A stretch of DNA of 14,710 nucleotides from the NCBI GenBank assembly GCA_012728535.1, contig JAAYEX010000179.1:1-14710 (forward strand), written 5' to 3'. Under the pieces are notes generated by a model. It made no database searches, had not been told where the DNA came from, and saw only the letters and a program-made list of their open reading frames with translations. The stretch is from Clostridiaceae bacterium (GTDB lineage Bacteria > Bacillota > Clostridia > Saccharofermentanales > DTU023). Both the position numbers and the translations under genes were made by a program. Numbering within the stretch: position 1 is the first letter of the stretch; the number at the start of each line of letters is the position of its first letter. Below are positions 1-7,039 of the stretch, one piece after another.

Positions 1-40
1 CTATACTGGTTAGTGAATTATTTTACAGGCGGCACAGTCC

Positions 41-74
41 TTTAAATTCATCTCCAAGTAATATAGAATATATG
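41..74 (+). promoter_or_regulatory. Possible promoter of SRP RNA–dnaX operon
   Basis: An AT-rich stretch just upstream of the SRP RNA offers two weak -10 candidates, TAGAAT at 64-69 and TATATG at 69-74. They pair with TTTAAA at 41-46 (17-base spacer) or TTCATC at 47-52 (16-base spacer). Transcription would then begin near 76-82, just before the outer helix of the RNA. Neither -35 box is good. The call rests mainly on position, since a stable RNA gene needs a promoter about here. Confidence 0.28.
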
Positions 75-86
75 AGAAATGCACAC

Positions 87-235
87 GGATCGCCGCGTCT
101 GAGTCGCAACAGATCGTGGGTCCCGTGCGATGTGGCCCGTGAAACCCGTCAGATCCGGAAGGAAGCAGCGGTAAGCGATCAACCATATGCGCCGCGGGGA
201 AGCCTGCCTCGGTTGTGACTCAGGAGCGGCGATTT
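87..235 (+). ncRNA. ffs: Signal recognition particle RNA, small (4.5S) type
   Basis: This RNA is the scaffold of the bacterial signal recognition particle, which with Ffh carries ribosomes making membrane proteins to FtsY at the membrane. The diagnostic conserved part is at 148-170: GTCAGATCC, the GGAA tetraloop at 157-160, then GGAAGCAGC, forming the asymmetric loop that Ffh binds. The ends close on themselves. Bases 101-110 pair with 212-221 over ten base pairs with one G-U, and the helix continues outward (92-96 with 226-230, and a few more pairs to about 87/235). There is no sign of the Alu domain of the long Bacillus-type RNA, although at about 145 bases it is longer than E. coli 4.5S (114). 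Exact ends are inferred from the helix. No U-tract follows, so it is probably cut from a transcript that runs into dnaX, the usual neighbour in Bacillota. Confidence 0.92.
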
Positions 236-254
236 CTATGGAAGCGAGGTCAGC

Positions 255-1913
255 TTGTCCACTAGCGAAAAATTGGCACTCTATCGTCAATGGCGTCCAC
301 AAAATTTTCGTGATGTTGTAGCCCAGGAGCAAGTCGTCTATCCTTTGCTGCAAAGTGTACGCAATGGGCGCTTTGCCCATGCTTTTTTATTTTCCGGCAC
401 CAGAGGCACAGGAAAAACTTCAGTAGCAAAGATTTTCGCCAAAGCAGTAAATTGCCTGAATCCGGACGATGGAAATCCCTGCAACGAATGTGAAATATGT
501 GTAGCAGCAAATAATGGCTCTCTGATGGATATACAGGAAATTGATGCTGCGTCCAACAACGGAGTGGATGATGTCCGACGGCTGACATCGGAGATTATTT
601 TCTCCCCTGTCCTGGCCCGGTACAAAGTTTACATAATTGACGAAGCTCACATGCTTTCGCAACAGGCTTTCAATGCTTTGCTGAAAACTCTGGAGGAGCC
701 TCCGGCTCACGCTGTTTTTATTCTGGCGACAACTGAACCGCATCGCATACCTGCAACAATTATGTCCCGCTGCCAGCATTATGAATTCAGGCGTATCAAA
801 CAAAGTGACATCGTCCGGCGTCTGCGACTAATATCTGATGAGCTTGGACTAAGCATCACCGACGACGCTCTTTCTGTTATTGCCCAGCTGGCAAACGGTG
901 GCATGCGTGATGCCATCAGTCTACTGGATCAGCTGCATCAAATGCCTGGCGAAATCGGGCGTGATGATGTCCTGCAAATGGCAGGGCGGGTTCCTGATCA
1001 GTTCTTGCATTCGGTAGCTGCAGCCATCCTGGACTATGACGCCGATACACTCCTAAGTTCCATTCAGGAACTGGTAATGAGCGGACGTGATCTGACACGA
1101 TTCCTGCTTGACCTTTCCGCTTATATGAGAAATCTTTTGATTGTTAAAGTGTCCCGTGATCCTGCAGAGCTGATCCAAATGACAAGTGGAGGTCTGACCA
1201 GACTAAGTGAACTGGCAGACCGCTTTTCGACCGAGCTGATAAGTGATGGTATTGCCTCTCTGGCCAGGCTCAATTCAGAGCTCCGTTTTTCGCCGGACAT
1301 CCGCACCAGCCTGGAAATCGGCTTGCTGGCTCTGGCTTCACGACTTGGCGGCGGGCATCTTGCACCCGTCAAAAGTGTGGTTGAAAAAGCTCCTGAAGTG
1401 AAGGTAAGTCTTGTACAGGAAACTCCTGCCCGGGAAGAGGCAAGTCAGCCTGAAGTAATTATCGAGGCGGAAATTAAGCAAACTACAGAGAAAACTGATT
1501 CTGTTTTGGAAAAAGAAGAAGCAGAATCTTCTTTGGCTTATGAGGATGAAACTTTGCGGATCTGGCAGGATGTCCTGGAGGCTATAAAAGAAGAGCATCT
1601 GATGGACCTCTCACTGATGGCACGCCCTGCGAAAGTCAGCCGTAAGGATAAGGTCTGGACTCTGGCTTTTGATCATTCCCTGAAGGGCCAGCATGCCTGT
1701 ACCAGCGAAGCTGAGTCGCGTGAAATAATTCGCAGGATTCTGGCAGACAAGCTGGGCGAAAGTGTTCAGCTGGAGGTTATCCTCGAGGATGAAGCCGATG
1801 CAAACGCGGTTTCTGCTGAGGAAGACTGGGTTTTAAAATTAAAGAGAATTACTGATAAAAGATCCATCCCTCTTCACATTGATGAGGAATTATTAAAAGG
1901 AGGAAGTGAGTAA
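255..1913 (+). CDS. dnaX: DNA polymerase III subunits gamma/tau
   Basis: This 552-residue protein is the clamp-loader ATPase that loads the sliding clamp and ties the replicative polymerases together. An AAA+ module fills roughly residues 1-240: Walker A GTRGTGKT at 48-55, zinc-binding cysteines C67, C76, C79 and C82, Walker B IIDEAH at 127-132, and the SRC motif with the arginine finger at 171-173. An acidic, low-complexity linker (about 375-435) precedes a tau-like C-terminal domain starting near LRIWQDVLEAIKEE, so the full tau form is encoded. The start is TTG at 255, preceded by GAGGT at 246-250 with only 4 bases of spacing. No nearer alternative fits, and LALYRQWRPQNF matches the usual N terminus of the family. 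The gene begins about 20 bases after the SRP RNA helix and ends overlapping the next ATG by one base. No clear A-AAA-AAG slippery site was found. Confidence 0.97.
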   Translation: MSTSEKLALYRQWRPQNFRDVVAQEQVVYPLLQSVRNGRFAHAFLFSGTRGTGKTSVAKIFAKAVNCLNPDDGNPCNECEICVAANNGSLMDIQEIDAASNNGVDDVRRLTSEIIFSPVLARYKVYIIDEAHMLSQQAFNALLKTLEEPPAHAVFILATTEPHRIPATIMSRCQHYEFRRIKQSDIVRRLRLISDELGLSITDDALSVIAQLANGGMRDAISLLDQLHQMPGEIGRDDVLQMAGRVPDQFLHSVAAAILDYDADTLLSSIQELVMSGRDLTRFLLDLSAYMRNLLIVKVSRDPAELIQMTSGGLTRLSELADRFSTELISDGIASLARLNSELRFSPDIRTSLEIGLLALASRLGGGHLAPVKSVVEKAPEVKVSLVQETPAREEASQPEVIIEAEIKQTTEKTDSVLEKEEAESSLAYEDETLRIWQDVLEAIKEEHLMDLSLMARPAKVSRKDKVWTLAFDHSLKGQHACTSEAESREIIRRILADKLGESVQLEVILEDEADANAVSAEEDWVLKLKRITDKRSIPLHIDEELLKGGSE

Positions 1914-2287
1914 TGGCAAGAAGACAAGGCGGATATCCGGGTGGCGGCGGCAGACAGCGCGGCGGTGGTGGCGGTGGGAACCAGATGGACCAACTGATGC
2001 GACAGGCTCAGCAGATGCAGGAAGAACTGGCCAAAGCGCAGGAAGAAACAGCTGAAATGACTGCTGAATCAACTGCAGGCGGTGGTGTTGTGCGTGCAGT
2101 CGTCGGGGGGAATCATCAAATCCTGGAACTTGAGATCAATCCTGACGTAGTCGATGCAGAGGACGTAGAAATGCTGCAGGACCTGGTCAGTGCAGCAATA
2201 AATGATGCCATGCGCCAGCTGGATGAAAAAGTCGAAGCACGCATGTCACAGGTAGCCGGCGGCAACTTAAACTTCCCCGGTTTTTAA
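1913..2287 (+). CDS. ybaB: YbaB/EbfC family nucleoid-associated protein
   Basis: This 124-residue DNA-binding protein of the YbaB/EbfC family forms dimers that coat DNA and is almost always encoded between dnaX and recR. The core runs from about residue 24: a helix rich in Gln and Met (MDQLMRQAQQMQEELAKAQE), the glycine-rich turn AGGGVVRAVVGGN, then the ILELEINPDVVD strand and C-terminal helix. The N terminus is unusual. Residues 2-23 are almost entirely Gly, Arg and Gln with several G-runs and an RGG motif, so this tail is probably disordered and positively charged. Many Bacillota members carry a shorter Gly/Met-rich tail. The ATG overlaps the dnaX stop (TAATG) and has a strong AAGGAGG at 1897-1903, indicating translational coupling. 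Involvement in recombination or repair is suggested by location only. Confidence 0.94.
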   Translation: MARRQGGYPGGGGRQRGGGGGGNQMDQLMRQAQQMQEELAKAQEETAEMTAESTAGGGVVRAVVGGNHQILELEINPDVVDAEDVEMLQDLVSAAINDAMRQLDEKVEARMSQVAGGNLNFPGF

Positions 2288-2290
2288 ACG

Positions 2291-2896
2291 ATGGCAATGC
2301 GCTTTAGTCCTGCAATCACCCGTTTGATTGCAGAATTCAATAAGTTGCCGGGTATTGGCGCCAAAACAGCCCAGCGCCTGGCATTTCATATTCTGTCCCA
2401 GGATAATGACCAGGCTCTGGCTTTAGCTGATGCAATCAGAGATGCCAGACAGGGTGTCACACTCTGTTCAGAGTGCTGCAACCTAACCGAGGATGATCCC
2501 TGTGATATCTGCAAATCTCAGAACCGGGACCGCAGTGTTGTCTGTGTTGTAGAGAACCCCCGGGATGTGGCAGTTATGGAGCGGGTGCAGAACTATGACG
2601 GACTCTATCATGTCCTTCACGGCGCTATTTCCCCAATGGAAGAAATCGGTCCTGAAGACATCAAACTGCGTGAACTCCTGCAAAGACTGCAACAGCATCA
2701 GGAAATCACAGAGGTCATTCTGGCGATGAATCCCAGTATTGAGGGGGAAGCAACAGCCCTCTATATTGCACGGCTTTTGAACAGGGCAGGTATTAAAACG
2801 CCCCAGCTTTCACACGGCATCCCTATGGGAGCTGATTTGGAATATGCTGATGCAGAAACCCTGAGCAGGGCTTTAAAGAACAGACAGGAGTTGTAA
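2291..2896 (+). CDS. recR: Recombination mediator protein RecR
   Basis: This 201-residue protein has the normal RecR length. RecR works with RecF and RecO to load RecA onto single-stranded DNA coated with SSB. The sequence shows the helix-hairpin-helix region near LPGIGAKTAQRLAFHIL (19-35), a zinc finger with C59, C62, C71 and C74, and a Toprim domain starting at VVCVVENPRD (83-92) with acidic E88. The motif HVLHGAISPMEEIGPEDIK and the Walker-B-like tail region PMGADLEYADAETL follow, as is typical. The ATG lies 3 bases after the ybaB stop. I see no strong ribosome binding site directly before it, so translation is probably coupled to ybaB. An in-frame ATG two codons later is an alternative start with little effect. 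Confidence 0.97.
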   Translation: MAMRFSPAITRLIAEFNKLPGIGAKTAQRLAFHILSQDNDQALALADAIRDARQGVTLCSECCNLTEDDPCDICKSQNRDRSVVCVVENPRDVAVMERVQNYDGLYHVLHGAISPMEEIGPEDIKLRELLQRLQQHQEITEVILAMNPSIEGEATALYIARLLNRAGIKTPQLSHGIPMGADLEYADAETLSRALKNRQEL

Positions 2897-2901
2897 GGCT
2901 C

Positions 2902-4140
2902 ATGGATGAAAAAACAAAGGTTGGTTTCGATGCTGTGCGTGAGCGCTTTTCACGTTATATAGCGATTGATACCCGGTCGGATCCGCAGAACAGTGAGGAG
3001 ACACCCAGCAGTCCGGGGCAGATGAATCTGGCCCGCCTGCTTTATCAGGAACTTCTGGATATGGGTCTGGAAGCCTATCTCGACGAGGACCACGCCTATA
3101 CCTACGGACGTCTGTCAGCTAACAGGTCAGGCCTTCCCGCAATCGGCTTTTTAGCTCATCTGGACACATCTCCTGATATGGCCGGGGTTACAGAAAAGCC
3201 TCAGATCTTTACCTACGAAGGCGGAGACATTCGTCTGAATGATGAATTCAGTATCGAAGTCGACAGCTTTCCTTTTTTAAATGACCTGGTCGGTGAAGAA
3301 ATAATAACAAGTGACGGCACTGCTTTACTGGGGGCTGACAATAAGGCAGGCATTGTTGCCATCATGGAGGCGCTGGACTACCTGATAGCACATCCGGAAA
3401 TCGGACATGGCGACATTTCAGTAGCTTTCACGCCTGATGAAGAAATCGGACACGGAGCCTCTTTGCTGGACTTGGACCGTTTCAATGCTGACTTTGCCTA
3501 CACTATGGATGGCGGGCCGATCGGCGATTTCAACTATGAAACCTTCAACGCTGCCGGCGCTAGAATCAAGATCCAAGGTCGCAACGTTCACCCAGGCACT
3601 GCCAAGCACACAATGATACATGCCGGCTTGATCGGAATGGAATTGCATAGCCTGCTCCCGGCAGGAGAAAGGCCGGAGTGGACTGATGGCCACGATGGCT
3701 TCTATCTGCTGACTGATTTTAACAGCACAGTAGAAGAGGCAAGTCTCGAATATATTATTCGCGACCATGACAGTAACCTTTTCCGGGAAAAGAAGAAATT
3801 ACTGAAAGACATCGTAGAGTTTTTGAATAAAAAATACGGGCAGAGACTGAGTCTTGAAATCGAGGACTCTTATTACAATATGTTGGACCTGATCCGGGAA
3901 TCCGGGCATGTAATTGAACTGGCCCGTAAGGCTATGAAGGAGCTGGATATTGAGATCAGCGAAGAACCCATCCGGGGCGGGACTGATGGAGCACAATTGA
4001 CTTACCGTGGTCTGCCCTGCCCTAATATTTTTGTCGGCGGCTACAATTACCACGGCCGTTATGAGCTGGTTCTGACACGCGGCATGGCTTTGGCAGCTGA
4101 CCTCATTGTTAAAATTGCTGAGCTTAACGCAGCACAATAA
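2902..4140 (+). CDS. pepT: Peptidase T (tripeptide aminopeptidase)
   Basis: This 412-residue cytoplasmic dinuclear zinc aminopeptidase of family M20 releases the N-terminal residue of tripeptides. The length equals that of known PepT proteins. Metal and catalytic residues are visible: H86 and D88 in AHLDTSPDMAG, D146 in GADNKAGI, catalytic E180 followed by ligand E181 in TPDEEIGHGA, D203 in TMDGG, and H384 in GGYNYHGRYE. The dimerisation (lid) domain occupies about residues 215-325, with the HPGTAK motif at 230-235. The ATG lies 5 bases after the recR stop, with AGGAG at 2886-2890, so it appears to be the last gene of the dnaX operon and is followed by an intrinsic terminator. A link between peptide use and replication or repair is not implied; this is probably co-transcription by proximity. 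Confidence 0.96.
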   Translation: MDEKTKVGFDAVRERFSRYIAIDTRSDPQNSEETPSSPGQMNLARLLYQELLDMGLEAYLDEDHAYTYGRLSANRSGLPAIGFLAHLDTSPDMAGVTEKPQIFTYEGGDIRLNDEFSIEVDSFPFLNDLVGEEIITSDGTALLGADNKAGIVAIMEALDYLIAHPEIGHGDISVAFTPDEEIGHGASLLDLDRFNADFAYTMDGGPIGDFNYETFNAAGARIKIQGRNVHPGTAKHTMIHAGLIGMELHSLLPAGERPEWTDGHDGFYLLTDFNSTVEEASLEYIIRDHDSNLFREKKKLLKDIVEFLNKKYGQRLSLEIEDSYYNMLDLIRESGHVIELARKAMKELDIEISEEPIRGGTDGAQLTYRGLPCPNIFVGGYNYHGRYELVLTRGMALAADLIVKIAELNAAQ

Positions 4141-4168
4141 CACTGATCATTAGAATTCTGAGTATAAA

Positions 4169-4198
4169 AAAAGATGGCCACAAACCCGGCCATCTTTT
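4169..4198. terminator. Bidirectional intrinsic terminator between pepT and divIC
   Basis: A perfect 11-base-pair stem (4169-4179 with 4188-4198) encloses an 8-base loop. The A-run at its left foot (about 4166-4172) becomes a seven-base U-tract on the - strand, serving divIC. The TTTT at 4195-4198 gives a weaker tail for the + strand operon ending in pepT. It sits between two convergent genes, where a shared terminator is expected. Confidence 0.9.
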
Positions 4199-4218
4199 GC
4201 ATTATATTTTAAACAAAC

Positions 4219-4554
4219 TTACCTGTTGATAATCAGGGTATCTTCGGGCCGGCACATATTAAGGTAATCGCGTGCTATGCCCTCGATGTATTCGTCTGAA
4301 TCCAGCATAGCATATTTCCTATTGAGATAATCATATTCTTCATACAAGGAATCCATCTGACGCTGGAGCTGTTCCTGCTCCAGATTCAAGCGCTGGTATT
4401 CTTCTTCCTGTTGAAAATATAGATTGGTGCAGACTGCAGTTATCAGTACAAAGATAACTCCCAAACATATACGAAGAAGGTAGGCACGCGTATTACGATT
4501 GCGTGCTTTGTTTGCTCCGGGCAAATTTCCACTTTTATTTGCCAGTCTCGCCAT
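4219..4554 (-). CDS. divIC: DivIC/FtsB-family septum formation initiator
   Basis: This 111-residue bitopic membrane protein belongs to the FtsB/DivIC family. In Bacillota DivIC joins FtsL and DivIB in the divisome and helps activate septal wall synthesis. There is a basic, cytoplasmic N terminus (1-26), one membrane segment at about 27-47 (ICLGVIFVLITAV), then a Glu/Gln/Leu-rich coiled coil (about 48-84). The conserved C-terminal motif is IEGIARDYLNMCRPED. The ATG has AGGAG seven bases upstream. It is third in line after mazG and rqcP on the same strand, the position of divIC in Bacillus, which supports the name over a generic FtsB or FtsL. The 143-base gap before it has a weak promoter candidate, so it may be transcribed both with mazG–rqcP and alone. 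Confidence 0.9.
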   Translation of the reverse strand: MARLANKSGNLPGANKARNRNTRAYLLRICLGVIFVLITAVCTNLYFQQEEEYQRLNLEQEQLQRQMDSLYEEYDYLNRKYAMLDSDEYIEGIARDYLNMCRPEDTLIINR

Positions 4555-4597
4555 TACTGATCTCCTGTCGTGTAGACATCTATCCTAGTTTAAGCTA

Positions 4598-4626
4598 ATG
4601 GTAAAGGAGTTTGTTCGGTTTTGCAA
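4598..4626 (-). promoter_or_regulatory. Possible divIC promoter
   Basis: On the - strand, TTGCAA (4626-4621) and TACCAT (4603-4598) are separated by 17 bases. Transcription would start near 4591, leaving a leader of about 37 bases that contains the AGGAG of divIC. Each box matches four of six consensus bases, so this is a modest candidate. The rest of the gap (4555-4697) shows only short repeats, such as two copies of TGTTATCT 11 bases apart at 4674 and 4685, and no gene remnant that I can recognise. Confidence 0.3.
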
Positions 4627-4697
4627 GTACCGTCCGGTGCAATTATTCTGATTTAAGAGGAATATAATTCCCCTGTTATCTAAATGTTATCTGCCTG

Positions 4698-4946
4698 CTA
4701 ATCTGTTTCCAGCAATTCATAGAGTGTTTCGGCTTCTTCTTTACGGACCGCGGGACGCAAATCCAGCACCCGTGCCCTGGTCTTCCTCTGCCCGAAGCCG
4801 ATCTCCAGTATATCACCGATTTTAAGTTCCGTACCCGGTTTGGCCTTCACACCGTTAACTGTGATTCTGCCGGCATCAGCTATCTCCTTGGCCACGGTCC
4901 GGCGCTTGACTATACGTGACACTTTCAGAAATTTGTCTAATCTCAT
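4698..4946 (-). CDS. rqcP: RqcP (YabO) S4-domain ribosome quality control factor
   Basis: This 82-residue protein consists almost wholly of one S4 RNA-binding domain (MRLDKFLKVSRIVKRRTVAKEIADAG, then ITVNGVKAKPGTELKIGD), with a short acidic C-terminal tail. This is the family of Bacillus YabO/RqcP, which binds stalled 50S subunits beside RqcH and helps the tRNA movements needed for adding alanine tails to stalled chains. The related heat-shock protein Hsp15 is the main alternative, but the location between mazG and divIC matches RqcP. The ATG follows the mazG stop by 8 bases, and the binding site GGGAG (4955-4951) overlaps that stop, so the two are surely co-translated. Confidence 0.9.
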   Translation of the reverse strand: MRLDKFLKVSRIVKRRTVAKEIADAGRITVNGVKAKPGTELKIGDILEIGFGQRKTRARVLDLRPAVRKEEAETLYELLETD

Positions 4947-4954
4947 TTGTCTCC

Positions 4955-5809
4955 CTACTCTTTCTCACGTCGCTTGGCTTCATCCCAGAAACTGTCCAGG
5001 ACTTCCAGCGACAATCCGGAGTCCAGGTCAATACCGTTCTCTGCAGCTATCTCCTCCATGCTCCGGAAGCGACGGATAAAGTTTTCCGAGCTGGCTGTCA
5101 GTGCTGACTCGGGCTCAATCTGATTCAGCCGCAGAAAATTTACCAGCGCAAACAACAGGTCACCTGCTTCAGCCTGAATTGCCCGCTCAACCTCCTTGTC
5201 CTGTGAGGGGATCGCGGCAAGCTCCCGCCGTGACAACTCCTGTTCCAGCTCGGTGAGCTCCTCCAGCATCTTTTCGCGTGCCCCCACCGGTGACGGCCAA
5301 TCAAAACCGATTTTGCCTGCGCGCTTCTGCAGTTTGGCAGCCCGCATCAGAGCCGGCATGGATCTGGGGACATCAGTCAGCATTTGAGATGTCTTTTCAT
5401 AGTTCCGCTCCAGTTTTTTATTCCTGGTCCAGGTGTCCAGCCCTTCTTCTGCAGTCAGGGCAGTGTCATCACCGAAAAGATGCGTATGCCGGGAAATCAG
5501 TTTTTTCGAAATGCCGGTCACAACATCCGAGAAGTCAAAGGCCCCCCGCTCTTCTGCCATTCCGGCATGAAAGACGACTTGCATCAGCACGTCGCCCAGC
5601 TCCTCACACAGTTCCGCATCATCTTGCAGTTGAATGGCATTAACTGCCTCATAAGCTTCTTCCAGCATATTTTCCTGAATGGATGCATGATCCTGAGCAC
5701 GGTCCCAGGGGCAACCTTCTTCACTGCGTAAAAAAGCCAGCAGGCCGAGCAAATCCTCAATATTATAAGTATCCTTCGCTTGGAAATCCTTATCCTTCGG
5801 ATCAATCAT
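4955..5809 (-). CDS. mazG: MazG nucleoside triphosphate pyrophosphohydrolase
   Basis: This 284-residue enzyme hydrolyses NTPs and dNTPs to the monophosphate and pyrophosphate, which cleans the nucleotide pool and can lower alarmone levels. Two MazG repeats are visible. The first has GCPWD (32-36) and the magnesium-binding pattern EEAYEA (E51, E54) with EELGD (E70, D73). The second begins near FDWPSPVGAREKMLEEL, with a matching EAGDLLFALVNFLR. The layout resembles E. coli MazG (263 residues) and lacks the N-terminal methylase-like domain of Bacillus YabN. I chose ATG at 5809. The frame is open back to a TTG at 5830, but the Shine-Dalgarno GAGGGAGG (5828-5821) lies between, 11 bases before the ATG. 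A lone -10-like TATACT (5870-5865, - strand) is the only promoter hint upstream. Confidence 0.95.
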   Translation of the reverse strand: MIDPKDKDFQAKDTYNIEDLLGLLAFLRSEEGCPWDRAQDHASIQENMLEEAYEAVNAIQLQDDAELCEELGDVLMQVVFHAGMAEERGAFDFSDVVTGISKKLISRHTHLFGDDTALTAEEGLDTWTRNKKLERNYEKTSQMLTDVPRSMPALMRAAKLQKRAGKIGFDWPSPVGAREKMLEELTELEQELSRRELAAIPSQDKEVERAIQAEAGDLLFALVNFLRLNQIEPESALTASSENFIRRFRSMEEIAAENGIDLDSGLSLEVLDSFWDEAKRREKE

Positions 5810-5930
5810 ATGGATCAAATCCTCCCTCAAATATCATCTAAACACGAATTCATTTACGTCATTAAGTATAGCGATCTTATGTGTCTTGTGTTGCCCGAGT
5901 TTTATTCTATAATGGTTCAGCATCAAATCC

Positions 5931-5959
5931 TTGACAAGGGATGCAATTTTACATAATAA
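5931..5959 (+). promoter_or_regulatory. Sigma-A-type promoter of lplA
   Basis: A perfect -35 box TTGACA (5931-5936) is followed after 17 bases by TAATAA (5954-5959). Transcription should start near 5966, giving a leader of about 20 bases that holds AGAGGAG before the lplA ATG. A second -10-like TATAAT lies upstream at 5908-5913 with only a poor -35. This is the best-looking promoter in the window. Confidence 0.72.
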
Positions 5960-5986
5960 AGCGCTTACACAAGAGGAGATAAATAT

Positions 5987-7039
5987 ATGTCAAAAAAGCC
6001 CCTGCTGCTGCTCTCAACCGACCGTAACAACCCCTGGAACAATTTAGCCCTTGAAGATTATCTCATGGGTCTTTGCGAAAGTGATGCTGATGACTCTGAC
6101 GAAAGGCGCTACAGCGCAATTCTCTATCTCTGGCAAAACACCAATACCATTGTTATCGGCAGAAACCAGAATGCCTGGGCGGAATGTCGCTGCACGCTCC
6201 TGGAAGATGAAGGCGGGTATCTGGCACGGCGAAGCACGGGCGGCGGAGCGGTCTACCATGACCTGGGCAATCTGAATTTCTCTATAATTCTGCCTCAGTC
6301 GGAACTTGATCTTGACCAAAGTTTTAAAGTAATCCTGGACGCTGTTTTAGACTTGGGCATTGAAGCCGAGCGAAGCGGCCGCAACGATATTCTGATCGGA
6401 GGGAAAAAATTCTCCGGCAATGCCTTCCGCTTTTCCCACGGCGTAGGCCTGCATCACGGAACCTTGATGCTGAATTCCGATTTTGAGCGTCTGGTGCATT
6501 TCCTCACGGTTTCCGACGTCAAACTCAAATCCAAAGCTATTGCTTCAGTTCGTTCGCGCGTCGGCAACTTGCGAGACGTCCGGCCCGATCTGACACTGAC
6601 GGAACTGGCGGAAGCTGTCAATAAATCCTTTGTTGAACGTTATGCAAAAGGGCGGGAAATCGAAAAGCTGGGGATAGATGAGTTTGCCGGTGACGATAGG
6701 CTGGCTGCATTGGAGGAAAAATATTCTTCCTGGGACTGGCGCTACGGCAGGACTGTCCCCTTTGACATGGAGATAGAGACAGGCCGCTTAAGTTGGGGCG
6801 AGGCCAAACTCGGTTTCGAAATTAAGCAGGGAAAAATTGAAAACGTCGTCGTCTACAGCGATGCTCTCGATGGGGATTTTATTGATGATATAGCTAAGGT
6901 CCTGGTCGGGGCGAGGCTGGATGCAGACGACATGACCGGCCGTCTGCATCAGGTGGTCGATCGGGGAGTGGAGATACTCACTCCCCGGCAGAACATGGTT
7001 GAGGACCTGATCAATACTATAAGAAGCAGGCTCTCCTAG
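5987..7039 (+). CDS. lplA: Lipoate–protein ligase A
   Basis: This 350-residue enzyme uses ATP to activate free lipoate as lipoyl-AMP and attaches it to a lysine of acceptor proteins such as GcvH or E2 subunits. Family motifs are present: NPWNNLALEDYL near the N terminus, LWQNTNTIVIGRNQN (48-62), RRSTGGGAVYHD (81-92), and GRNDILIGGKKFSGNA with the expected catalytic lysine K141. HHGTLMLNSD follows. The C-terminal accessory domain starts around SSWDWRYGRTVPFDME, as in two-domain LplA. AGAGGAG precedes the ATG. No lipoylated protein or lipoate transporter gene is nearby, so salvage of outside lipoate is inferred from the family. It stands alone between divergent mazG and the convergent ATPase gene, with which it shares the CTAG stop site. 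Confidence 0.95.
   Translation: MSKKPLLLLSTDRNNPWNNLALEDYLMGLCESDADDSDERRYSAILYLWQNTNTIVIGRNQNAWAECRCTLLEDEGGYLARRSTGGGAVYHDLGNLNFSIILPQSELDLDQSFKVILDAVLDLGIEAERSGRNDILIGGKKFSGNAFRFSHGVGLHHGTLMLNSDFERLVHFLTVSDVKLKSKAIASVRSRVGNLRDVRPDLTLTELAEAVNKSFVERYAKGREIEKLGIDEFAGDDRLAALEEKYSSWDWRYGRTVPFDMEIETGRLSWGEAKLGFEIKQGKIENVVVYSDALDGDFIDDIAKVLVGARLDADDMTGRLHQVVDRGVEILTPRQNMVEDLINTIRSRLS
6962..6987. other. Strong GC-rich hairpin inside the 3' end of lplA
   Basis: CGGGGAGTG (6962-6970) and CACTCCCCG (6979-6987) form a perfect nine-base-pair stem with an 8-base loop, about 50 bases before the lplA stop. Neither strand has a U-tract after it, so it is not a standard intrinsic terminator. It also lies about 50 bases past the end of the convergent ATPase gene and could protect or pause either message. 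Confidence 0.5.

Noticed and set aside
1501..1530. Possible programmed frameshift site in dnaX (GGAAAAAGAAG)
   Set aside because: The run is only five As in an ordinary Glu/Lys-rich linker and does not make the A-AAA-AAG heptamer in the right phase, and no stimulating stem was seen.
4674..4692. Direct repeat TGTTATCT with an 11-base period downstream of rqcP
   Set aside because: Only two short AT-rich copies, not in a clear promoter position; chance is sufficient.
5807..5830. TTG start of mazG at 5830
   Set aside because: The Shine-Dalgarno GAGGGAGG lies inside these first codons and serves the ATG at 5809.
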